A DNA stretch of 64,000 nucleotides from the NCBI GenBank assembly GCA_963626555.1, contig CAVFXQ010000002.1, positions 55,448 to 119,447 on the forward strand, read 5' to 3'. The stretch comes from UBA1181 sp963626555. Lineage in GTDB: Bacteria; Bacteroidota; Bacteroidia; Bacteroidales; Paludibacteraceae. The position numbers and the translations under genes were made by a program. Positions 1-7,797 of the stretch are shown piece after piece. Positions within the stretch are counted from its first letter, which is position 1; every line of letters starts with the position of its first letter. The notes under the pieces are model-generated. The model did no database searches and was not told the DNA's origin. It saw only the letters and a list, made by a program, of their open reading frames with translations.

Positions 1-1350
1 CGAGATGCCATTTTTAGTCGCCAGAGATATTGGGGTGAACCATTCCCAATCTATTACAAGGATGGCATACCATACCCATTGACGGAAGACAAGTTGCCTT
101 TGGAGCTGCCTGATGTCAAGGACTTTAAGCCGACAGAAAAAGGAGAGCCACCGTTGGGACATGTAAAAGAATGGCATACAGCAGAGGGTTATCCATACGA
201 ATTAAACACGATGCCAGGTTTTGCAGGCTCGTCTGCATACTATCTAAGATATATGGATCCTCATAATGAGGATGCATTGGTTAGCAAAGAAGCAGATGAA
301 TATTGGCAAAATGTCGACTTGTATTTGGGAGGGTCGGAGCATGCCACAGGACACTTGATTTATAGCCGTTTTTGGAATAAGTTCTTGTTTGATTTAGGTG
401 TCGTTGTGAAAGACGAGCCGTTCCAAAAGTTGATCAATCAAGGTATGATTCAGGGACGTTCAAACTTCGTGTATCGTAAAAAAGGAACAAACACCTTTGT
501 TTCTTTGAATTTGAAAGATCAGTATGAGACGACACCTATCCATGTTGACGTTAATATCGTTAATAATGACGTACTTGATATAGAAGCATTTAAGAAATGG
601 AAACCAGAATATGCGACTGCGGATTTTGAGTTGGAGAACGGCAAATATGTATGTGGTTGGGCTGTTGAAAAAATGTCAAAGAGCATGTTCAATGTAGTTA
701 ATCCAGATGATATTGTGGAGAAGTACGGAGCAGATACTTTGCGTTTGTATGAGATGTTTCTCGGGCCTATTGATCAGTCAAAGCCTTGGGATACGAATGG
801 AATTGATGGGGTGCATCGTTTCTTGAAGAAACTTTGGGGGTTGTATTTCGATGGAGATAATTTTGCGGTTGTTGATGAAGAGCCTACAAAAGAGGAGTTG
901 AAGTCATTGCACAAGTTGATTAAGAAGGTAACGTATGATGTTGAGCATTTCTCATACAATACGTCGGTTGCAGCGTTTATGATATGTGTTGGTGAGTTGG
1001 CTGGTTTGAAATGCAGGAAAAAGTCCGTTTTGAAGACACTTTTAATATTGTTGGCGCCGTTTGCTCCGCATATATCAGAAGAGTTGTATCATAGGATGGG
1101 ATATACGGCGACTGTATGTGACGAGACGTGGCCGGAGTATGACGAGAAGTATTTAAAAGAGAATGAGGTGAAATATCCTATTTCGTTCAATGGGAAAGTA
1201 CGATTCTCATTGACTTTGCCAAGTGATATGTCGAAGGAAGAGGTGGAGAAAATTGCATTAGCAGACGAGCAGACTGAAAAATTCTTAGGCGGAAAACCTT
1301 TGAAGAAGGTGATTGTGGTGCCAGGGAAAATTGTAAATATTGTATTCTAA
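1..1350 (+). CDS. leuS: Leucyl-tRNA synthetase, 3' part (5' end outside window)
   Basis: Class I aminoacyl-tRNA synthetase charging tRNA-Leu with leucine in the cytoplasm. The reading frame is open from base 1, so the gene enters from the left; an apparent TTG start at 79 is internal. The first visible residues (DAIFSRQRYWGEPFPIYY) are the conserved LeuRS segment just after the editing domain. The KMSKS ATP-binding loop is intact at about 670-684, followed by the anticodon-binding helical domain and a C-terminal domain ending at TAA 1348. About 449 codons are visible, roughly half of a normal LeuRS. No defect is seen in the visible part. Confidence 0.97.
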   Translation, partial: RDAIFSRQRYWGEPFPIYYKDGIPYPLTEDKLPLELPDVKDFKPTEKGEPPLGHVKEWHTAEGYPYELNTMPGFAGSSAYYLRYMDPHNEDALVSKEADEYWQNVDLYLGGSEHATGHLIYSRFWNKFLFDLGVVVKDEPFQKLINQGMIQGRSNFVYRKKGTNTFVSLNLKDQYETTPIHVDVNIVNNDVLDIEAFKKWKPEYATADFELENGKYVCGWAVEKMSKSMFNVVNPDDIVEKYGADTLRLYEMFLGPIDQSKPWDTNGIDGVHRFLKKLWGLYFDGDNFAVVDEEPTKEELKSLHKLIKKVTYDVEHFSYNTSVAAFMICVGELAGLKCRKKSVLKTLLILLAPFAPHISEELYHRMGYTATVCDETWPEYDEKYLKENEVKYPISFNGKVRFSLTLPSDMSKEEVEKIALADEQTEKFLGGKPLKKVIVVPGKIVNIVF

Positions 1351-1352
1351 AT

Positions 1353-1383
1353 TTTGTTAAGAGTTCAGAATCAACTAATTTTG
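1353..1383 (+). promoter_or_regulatory. Promoter for rplS (Bacteroidota consensus)
   Basis: TTTG at 1353-1356, 19 bases, then TAATTTTG at 1376-1383. This matches the -33/-7 consensus TTTG and TAnnTTTG of the primary Bacteroidota sigma factor. It lies just after the leuS stop, so rplS is probably transcribed on its own with a leader of about 90 bases. Confidence 0.75.
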
Positions 1384-1393
1384 CATTGTTTTT

Positions 1394-1452
1394 GCGCAAT
1401 CTCTTATAAGAGATGTTTCTGAGGAGGCATTGAGAGGCTTGTAATATTGCGT
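1394..1452 (+). promoter_or_regulatory. Structured leader of rplS
   Basis: Between promoter and start codon, CGCAAT (1395-1400) pairs exactly with ATTGCG (1446-1451), closing a loop that contains a perfect palindrome, CTCTTATAAGAG (1401-1412). The nesting and the position in a ribosomal-protein 5' UTR suggest an L19-responsive leader. L19 leaders are known in other phyla; this one is judged only from the inverted repeats. Confidence 0.45.
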
Positions 1453-1480
1453 TAAGTTTAATAAAATAAAAGATAAAAAA

Positions 1481-1828
1481 ATGGATTTGATTAAGGTTGC
1501 AGAGCAGGCATTTGCGTCTGGCAAAGAGCTTCCTGAGTTCAAGAGTGGAGACACTGTGACAGTTGCTTACAAGATTATTGAGGGTAACAAAGAGAGAATT
1601 CAGCAATTCCGTGGAGACGTTATTCGTATCAGTGGACACCAAGAGAAAAAGCGTTTCACAGTGCGTAAAATTTCTGGAGGAGTCGGAGTTGAGAGAATAT
1701 TCCCAATGGATTCTCCGTTCATTGATTCAGTAGTTGTCAACAAAATCGGAAAAGTTCGTCGTGCTAAGTTGTACTACTTACGTAAGCTTACTGGAAAGAA
1801 AGCTAAGATTAAGGAGCAAAAAGCATAG
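1481..1828 (+). CDS. rplS: 50S ribosomal protein L19
   Basis: Large-subunit protein at the interface with the small subunit. Its 115 residues are the usual length. The SH3-like core is visible (GDTVTVAYKIIEGNKERIQQ, then the GGVGVERIFP block and the basic KIGKVRRAKLYYLR tail). It stands alone between leuS and an unrelated operon, with its own promoter, leader and terminator. Confidence 0.98.
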   Translation: MDLIKVAEQAFASGKELPEFKSGDTVTVAYKIIEGNKERIQQFRGDVIRISGHQEKKRFTVRKISGGVGVERIFPMDSPFIDSVVVNKIGKVRRAKLYYLRKLTGKKAKIKEQKA

Positions 1829-1844
1829 TTTGTCTTTTGGAACT

Positions 1845-1880
1845 AAAAAAAGGAGATTCTTGAGAAGAGTCTCCTTTTTT
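1845..1880 (+). terminator. Rho-independent terminator of rplS
   Basis: Inverted repeat AAAAAAGGAGA / TCTCCTTTTTT around a short loop, ending in a T run, 17 bases after the rplS stop. Confidence 0.85.
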
Positions 1881-1959
1881 GTTTTTTGACAAGTATTTCA
1901 AGTGAATTTGAGAATTCGCATTTCGTGATGAAAATATCGTGTGTCCGTGTAATTTTTCC

Positions 1960-1967
1960 TATCTTTG
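1960..1967 (+). promoter_or_regulatory. Promoter -7 element for the envelope-biogenesis operon
   Basis: TATCTTTG matches TAnnTTTG, 37 bases before the first ATG of the operon. The -33 region (around 1937-1941) has no clear TTTG, so the promoter is only half supported. Confidence 0.5.
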
Positions 1968-2004
1968 TACGTTATCTACAATAAAGATGTAAATACGAAA
2001 TATA

Positions 2005-3945
2005 ATGAAAAACATTTTCTTCACGGCTGCTTGTTTGGCTGTAACTGCGATGTCATTTGCTGAGTCTGACCCGATAGTGATGACCATAGATGGAGTTGCA
2101 ATTCCGAAGTCGGAGTTTGAGTATATTTATAATAAGAACAAGTCGGTTGCAACAGGCGAAAGCAAGTCTCTTGATGAATATGTTGATATGTTCATCAACT
2201 ACAAGATGAAGATAATCGAGGCAAAAAAGGAGAATTATGATGACAAACAAAATTATCTTTCCGAATATGACAAGTATGCCAAGCAGTTGGTGATTCCGTT
2301 TATTCGAGATGAGGAGACGGAGGATGCGTTGTTGCAAGAGGCCTTGGAGAGGAAAAAGGAGAGTCGTTTAGTTTCTCATATCCTTATTAAGGTGAAGAAT
2401 GATGCAGATAGCATAAAGGCATTGAAGGAGATAAATTCTATCTATGATGAGTTGCAGAAAGGAATGGATTTCTCAGAAGCGGCTAAGAAATATTCTCAAT
2501 GTCCATCGTCCGCTAATGGGGGAAGCCTTGGATATATTGATGTTTTTTCAACAGTTTATCCGTTTGAGACGGCAGCATACAATACGTCAGTTGGAAAATA
2601 TTCGAAGCCAATACGCACCGAGTACGGGTATCATATTGTAAAAGTTTTTGATGTGAAACCTAATTACAAAGCACGACGAGTGTCACATATCTTGATAATG
2701 AATGATAAGTCTGGATATGACAAGAGGGCAGACTCTATTTTCGTTTTGGCGAAAGATGGAATGGATTTTGCAAAGTTGGCGAAGTTATATTCCGAGGATA
2801 TTAGGACTGCGAAAAGGGGAGGAGATTTAGGTTTTGTAGAAGAGTCTGGTTATCCAACAGAATTCGTGAGAGGAGTGAAAAACATTGCGAAAGTAGGAGA
2901 TATTGCAAAGATAGGAACTGCTTTTGGCATTCATATCGTAAAATTGACTGAGGGGAAGGAGTATGAGACGATTGCTGATTGCCCTGATTTGGCAGATAAA
3001 ATGAAGCAGTCTGATCGGATGATTTACTCAACGAAAGCATTTGAGGAAAAGTTAAAACAAAAATATGGTGTAGACGTATATCCAGAAGCCCTTCAGATAT
3101 TTGAGAAAATCAAGTCTGCGGAGACTGATAGTGAGAGAGTTAGCTTGAGTTTCTTCAATATGGATGAGCCTTTGTATACGATGAATGGAAACACTTATCC
3201 GCAGTCTGCCTTTGTGAATTTCTTCAATAAAAAGTTGTCAGCTTTTAAGACGGGAATTCGAGTTGGACAGATTAATTTGGAAAACAGGAAGTCGGGTCAG
3301 TTGACGATGGAGAATTTTGTTGAGCAAACCTTTGACTCTTATCTGTTGAGAGAGTTAGTAGAATTAGAAGAAAAAGATTGGTTGAAGAATGATGTCAACT
3401 ATAGGAATTTGTTGACTGAGTATGGTGATGGGTTGTTGTTGTTTGAAATCAGCAATGACAAAGTTTGGAGTAAGGCTGTGGAGGATACTGCGGGTCTGAG
3501 AAAGTATTATGAAGAAAACCGTGAAAAATACAAATGGGAAAATCCTCATTTCAAAGGAGTTTACGCATGTTGTAAAACAGAAGCGTATGCAAAAGAGATT
3601 GAAGATTTGATGAATAAAAACAGTATGAAGAATCTTGTAACGAAGGTGTTGAATCATTTCTCGGATGTTGATAAAGATGCTGTTGTAGCAAGGCAGGGCT
3701 TGTATGAGAAAGGCACGGTGCCTGCGGTAGATTATAAGGTTTGGGGAATAGAAGGATATAAGAGCAATGTTTATCCATACGTTGTGGTCAGAGGAAAAGT
3801 TTTGGCTGCTCCTGAAGAATATAAGGATGTGTCGGGACGAGTAACCGCTGATTATCAGAATTATTTAGACGAGCAATGGGTGAAATCTTTGAGGGCTAAA
3901 TATAAGGTGGAGATTAATAAGGATGTGTTAAAGACGATAAAATAA
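2005..3945 (+). CDS. Periplasmic parvulin-type peptidyl-prolyl isomerase with two rotamase domains
   Basis: Predicted secreted folding factor. Residues 1-19 form a signal peptide ending ...AMSFA. Residues about 23-110 resemble the SurA/PrsA N-terminal chaperone helices. Two parvulin domains follow, at about 119-220 (starting VSHILIKVK, ending GYHIVKV) and 223-325 (starting VSHILIM, ending GIHIVKL). The remaining 320 residues are helical and not recognised. At 646 residues it is much larger than SurA (about 430). It is the first of three consecutive folding-factor genes, 43 bases before the next, and shares an operon with an OstA-like protein and a TonB receptor, so a role in delivering outer-membrane proteins is likely. 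Exact substrate is unknown. Confidence 0.88.
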   Translation: MKNIFFTAACLAVTAMSFAESDPIVMTIDGVAIPKSEFEYIYNKNKSVATGESKSLDEYVDMFINYKMKIIEAKKENYDDKQNYLSEYDKYAKQLVIPFIRDEETEDALLQEALERKKESRLVSHILIKVKNDADSIKALKEINSIYDELQKGMDFSEAAKKYSQCPSSANGGSLGYIDVFSTVYPFETAAYNTSVGKYSKPIRTEYGYHIVKVFDVKPNYKARRVSHILIMNDKSGYDKRADSIFVLAKDGMDFAKLAKLYSEDIRTAKRGGDLGFVEESGYPTEFVRGVKNIAKVGDIAKIGTAFGIHIVKLTEGKEYETIADCPDLADKMKQSDRMIYSTKAFEEKLKQKYGVDVYPEALQIFEKIKSAETDSERVSLSFFNMDEPLYTMNGNTYPQSAFVNFFNKKLSAFKTGIRVGQINLENRKSGQLTMENFVEQTFDSYLLRELVELEEKDWLKNDVNYRNLLTEYGDGLLLFEISNDKVWSKAVEDTAGLRKYYEENREKYKWENPHFKGVYACCKTEAYAKEIEDLMNKNSMKNLVTKVLNHFSDVDKDAVVARQGLYEKGTVPAVDYKVWGIEGYKSNVYPYVVVRGKVLAAPEEYKDVSGRVTADYQNYLDEQWVKSLRAKYKVEINKDVLKTIK

Positions 3946-3988
3946 AAAAGGAAAGTACTAAAAGGGGAAAAACTTGAAAAGAGGGAAG

Positions 3989-4870
3989 ATGGTAGCAAAA
4001 GGGACTGTGCATTTGTTTATGAGCGTTGTAGTGATGTTCTTGATGCTATCATCATGTGGAAAAGTCAAGAAAGAGTGGCGATTTTGGGAAGAGAAGCCCA
4101 TTGGAGATTTAGTGGCAGAGGTAGGCGAAGATAAACTATATCAAAGTGAAATATCCTCGAAGATAGACTTTAAAGGATTGAGTGAGGCGGATAGTTTATT
4201 GGCTGAGGAGTCATTCGTAAAGAATTGGATTACAGGAAGATTGCTGTATGACAAGGCGGTTGAAGAGGTAGATGATATGGAGGAGATAGACTCATTAGTA
4301 GAGAATTATCGTCGAACGATGGTTGTATATGAGTATGAGTTGAAGTTGGTGAATGATTATCTTAGTGATAAGCTATCGGATGCGCAGATGAGAACCTATT
4401 ACAAGGAGAACCCTAGATTGTTCACGCTTTCAGAGGGACTTGTGAAGGGAATGTTGTTGGTGGTATATTCAGATGTGCCGGATTTGAAAGCAATGGAAGC
4501 CTTGATGGAAAATCCTAATGAGGATAATATAGATATGATTTCGTCGATGAGTGTAAAGAATGCGGCGAGGTTTGATTACTTTATGGATAAATGGGTTCCA
4601 CTGTCAGATGTCAAGAAAAATTCTCCGTTAATGATTTCGGAGAAGGACATTCAGGAGAGCAAGTTGTGTTCGGTAGCCGACTCTACATATACGGTATATT
4701 TCTATGTGAGTGAATATAAGCGTTCTGGAGATATTCAGCCGTACGATTATGCGCAATCGAGAATACGTTCCATCTTGGTAGAGCAGAATAAGACGGATTT
4801 TTTGATTGATTATAGGAAGAATCTGTATGAGATAGGAATAAAGAAAGGACATGCGAGACGCTACAAATAA
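3989..4870 (+). CDS. SurA-like lipoprotein lacking a parvulin domain
   Basis: The signal peptide ends in lipobox LSSC, so this is a predicted lipoprotein. The residues after the cysteine (GKVKK) are basic, not the acidic run linked to surface export in Bacteroidota, so it probably faces the periplasm. The segment around VGEDKLYQSEI resembles the SurA N-terminal chaperone motif, but no rotamase domain is visible in about 293 residues. It is sandwiched between two parvulin proteins, 11 bases before the next, suggesting it is a membrane-anchored chaperone partner. ATG 3989 is chosen; a TTG at 3974 in frame would add KRGK-type n-region residues and is a fair alternative. Confidence 0.75.
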   Translation: MVAKGTVHLFMSVVVMFLMLSSCGKVKKEWRFWEEKPIGDLVAEVGEDKLYQSEISSKIDFKGLSEADSLLAEESFVKNWITGRLLYDKAVEEVDDMEEIDSLVENYRRTMVVYEYELKLVNDYLSDKLSDAQMRTYYKENPRLFTLSEGLVKGMLLVVYSDVPDLKAMEALMENPNEDNIDMISSMSVKNAARFDYFMDKWVPLSDVKKNSPLMISEKDIQESKLCSVADSTYTVYFYVSEYKRSGDIQPYDYAQSRIRSILVEQNKTDFLIDYRKNLYEIGIKKGHARRYK

Positions 4871-4881
4871 GGTGAAATAAT

Positions 4882-6231
4882 ATGAGTAAGAAGATAGTAA
4901 ATCTGTTTGTCTACATTTGTGTCGCAATAATGGGGGTGTACTCTCAGAATAATATCATTGATGAGATAGCCTGGGTAGTTGGCGACGAGGCTATTATGAA
5001 GTCGGATGTTGAAGAGTATCGTCAGCGATTGAGATATGAAGGGACAGAAATAGAAGGAGATCCTTATTGTGTCATTCCAGAGCAGATTGCATTGCAGAAA
5101 CTCTATTTAGATCAGGCGAAGATAGACAGTATATTTGCGGATGAAAAATCGGTGAACACGCAGGTTGAGATGCGTGTAAATTATTTGATTGGTCAGATTG
5201 GGTCGAAAGAAAAGTTGGAGGAGTATTTTGGTCAGCCAGTTTCGTCATTAAGAGAGGAGCTGACGGAAATGGTGACAAATCAGCAGATTATTCAACAGAT
5301 GCAGCGTAAGTTGGTGAGTAATGTGAAGATTACTCCAGCGGAGGTCGCTGCGTTCTACAAAACATTGCCGACTGATAGCATTCCGACGATACCAATGCAG
5401 TTGGAGGTACAGTTGATAGCGATTGCGCCTGAAGTTAGTCAGTCTGCGATAGATGATGTAAAAAGTAAGTTGAGAGATTTCCAAAAGCGTGTTGATTCGG
5501 GAGAGTCTGAATTTTCAACGTTAGCGATTTTGTATTCCGAAGATACGGAGTCTGCAAAGCATGGCGGTGAGTTGGGGTATATGGGAAAAGGACAGTTGGT
5601 GCCAGAGTTTGCAACAGTGGCATTTTCGTTAACTGATCCGAAGCGAGTCTCGAAAATTGTAGAGTCAGAGTTTGGATATCATATCATTCAATTTATTGAC
5701 AAACAAGGAGATAAAGTAAATTGTCGTCATATCTTGATGAAACCGAAAGTCTCTTTTGTGGAGAGAAATGCGGCAAAGATGCGTGCGGATAGTGTGTTGA
5801 AAGCAATAAAAGAAGGTGAAGTCTCCTTTGAAAATGCAGTGAAGTTGTATTCTATTGACAAAGGGACGAAAAATAGCGAAGGTTTGATGAATAACGTCAA
5901 GACGGGATCATCACGTTTCCAGATGCAGGATTTACCTGCGGAGGTAGGTCGAGCGGTTTATGATTTGAAAGAGGGTGAAATATCGAAAGTTTTCACTATG
6001 ATGAATGCGAATGGAAATGAGGTGTATGCTATAGCAAAGGTGAAACAGTTGATTAAAGCACATAAGGCGACCGTAGAGACGGATTATATGGAGATAAAGA
6101 CAGCCTTTCAAGAGCAAAAAAACAAAGAGGTTTTGGAGGCGTGGATAAAAGAGAAGCAGAAGGATATTTATGTTCGCATTGATGAAAAGTGGAGAAATTG
6201 TGCGTTTCAATATCCAGGTTGGATAAAATAG
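4882..6231 (+). CDS. surA: SurA-like periplasmic chaperone/peptidyl-prolyl isomerase
   Basis: 449 residues, the normal SurA length and layout. A signal peptide (1-21, ending GVYSQ) precedes the chaperone module that begins DEIAWVVGDEAIMKSDVE, the hallmark SurA N-terminal motif. Two parvulin domains follow at about 170-275 (ending FGYHIIQF) and 278-385 (starting CRHILMKP). SurA guides unfolded outer-membrane proteins across the periplasm to the BAM machine. The gene symbol rests on domain layout; the first gene of the operon is a related paralogue. Confidence 0.88.
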   Translation: MSKKIVNLFVYICVAIMGVYSQNNIIDEIAWVVGDEAIMKSDVEEYRQRLRYEGTEIEGDPYCVIPEQIALQKLYLDQAKIDSIFADEKSVNTQVEMRVNYLIGQIGSKEKLEEYFGQPVSSLREELTEMVTNQQIIQQMQRKLVSNVKITPAEVAAFYKTLPTDSIPTIPMQLEVQLIAIAPEVSQSAIDDVKSKLRDFQKRVDSGESEFSTLAILYSEDTESAKHGGELGYMGKGQLVPEFATVAFSLTDPKRVSKIVESEFGYHIIQFIDKQGDKVNCRHILMKPKVSFVERNAAKMRADSVLKAIKEGEVSFENAVKLYSIDKGTKNSEGLMNNVKTGSSRFQMQDLPAEVGRAVYDLKEGEISKVFTMMNANGNEVYAIAKVKQLIKAHKATVETDYMEIKTAFQEQKNKEVLEAWIKEKQKDIYVRIDEKWRNCAFQYPGWIK

Positions 6232-6264
6232 AGTAAGAATTAAAGAGAAGAAGAAGACAGACAG

Positions 6265-7770
6265 ATGAAAAGACTTCACATTCTGATACTTATGGTATGT
6301 TGTATGCTTTCAATGGTAGGAAATGCCCAAAAAAAGCGTACAGTATTGTTGGAGCAATGTGAAGAGTTGACGTTTGACAAGCAAGGAGGACGATCCTATC
6401 AGGTGTTGAGGGGCAATGTTCGTTTTCGACATGAAGATGTGTTGATGTATTGCGATAGTGCCTATTTCTATGATGGGGGGACAAATTCGTTTGATGCGTT
6501 CGGGCATGTTCGAGTGATTCAGACAACAGAGACCTCAATGACTGCTGACAGTCTTTTTTACGATGGCACGACAACTTTGATGAGAGTAAGAGGACAGGTT
6601 GCTTTACGGTCAGGGACATCAACATTGAACACCCATTTCCTTGATTTCTATAGAGATAAAAATTATGGCTACTACTATGGGGGAGGAGAAGTGGTTGATC
6701 AAAGTTATCATTTGACCTCGTATCAAGGTTATTATTATGCGGATGCTAAGTCTTATTTGTTTAAGGACACAGTTGTTCTGACGCATCCAGATTATACGAT
6801 ATATGCGGATTCGTTACGATACAATCAACCGAATAGCAAAGCGACACTGTTAGGACCATCGCTTGTGAAGGGGCAGAAATACAAAGTGCATACTACAAAA
6901 GGGTGGATTTATACCACTACGAATGAGGGAAAGTTGTTTAATCGCTCTGTCATCAACTATGAAAAAGGGAAGAGAATGACGGCAGACTCGATTCATTTCA
7001 ATGCACAGAGAGGCTGGGTGAAGGCGTATGGGAAAGCGGAAGCGCAGGACTCAATACAGAAAGTTATTGTTCGAGGAGAGTATATGGAAGGAGATAGTGT
7101 ATCTCCAGCCTTTGGAAAGGTTATGGGCAATCCATACATAGTGGAGTATTCGGATAATGACTCACTCTATTTAAAGGGAGATTTGCTTTATTTCACGCAG
7201 AAAGATTCCACGTTTCGAGTATATCACAATGTATGGTTCTATCGTTCGGATATGCAAGGTAAGTGTGATTCTTTAGTTTATTATAGTAAAGACTCGATGG
7301 CGATAATGTTCAGAGATCCGATTATATGGGCGGAGAAAAACCAATTGACTGGGGCTACAAATATCGAGATATACATTAAGAACCAAGAGCCAGATCATAT
7401 CCATATACCAGAGAAAGCATTGATTATACAAGATGAGGATGGAGGGAAGTTTAATCAACTCTGTAGTAAGAAGGCAGATGCGTATTTAGAAAATAGCAAG
7501 TTGAGACGTGTGGATATGGTAGGGGAAGCCACGTCGTTATACTATACTCGCGATGATGCAGGATTGCTGGTGGGAATGAATAAAGCGAATGGACCAGAGA
7601 TGTCAATCTTTACGAAAAATAATAAATTGGATAAGATTATAATGACACCTGATTCGGAGGGTACTATGTTTCCCCCAGACAAGATTCCAGAGGAAGAATT
7701 ATATTTGAAAGGTTTTAAGTGGAGAGAAGACGAACGTCCGAAGACAAAAGAAGAATTTTTTAGAAAGTAG
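6265..7770 (+). CDS. OstA/LptA-like envelope protein
   Basis: 501 residues with a signal peptide (about 1-21). The body is made of short beta repeats of the OstA/LptA type, for example LRGNVRFRHEDVLMYCDSA and repeated ADSL..Y segments, expected to stack as a beta-jellyroll. LptA and LptD N-domains of this fold carry lipopolysaccharide between membranes. The protein is longer than LptA (about 180) and lacks the LptD barrel, matching the Bacteroidota OstA-like family. Placement after SurA-like chaperones and before a TonB receptor fits an outer-membrane assembly operon. Confidence 0.82.
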   Translation: MKRLHILILMVCCMLSMVGNAQKKRTVLLEQCEELTFDKQGGRSYQVLRGNVRFRHEDVLMYCDSAYFYDGGTNSFDAFGHVRVIQTTETSMTADSLFYDGTTTLMRVRGQVALRSGTSTLNTHFLDFYRDKNYGYYYGGGEVVDQSYHLTSYQGYYYADAKSYLFKDTVVLTHPDYTIYADSLRYNQPNSKATLLGPSLVKGQKYKVHTTKGWIYTTTNEGKLFNRSVINYEKGKRMTADSIHFNAQRGWVKAYGKAEAQDSIQKVIVRGEYMEGDSVSPAFGKVMGNPYIVEYSDNDSLYLKGDLLYFTQKDSTFRVYHNVWFYRSDMQGKCDSLVYYSKDSMAIMFRDPIIWAEKNQLTGATNIEIYIKNQEPDHIHIPEKALIIQDEDGGKFNQLCSKKADAYLENSKLRRVDMVGEATSLYYTRDDAGLLVGMNKANGPEMSIFTKNNKLDKIIMTPDSEGTMFPPDKIPEEELYLKGFKWREDERPKTKEEFFRK

Positions 7771-7797
7771 TTCATTAAGAGCGTCAAGAAATGTGAT

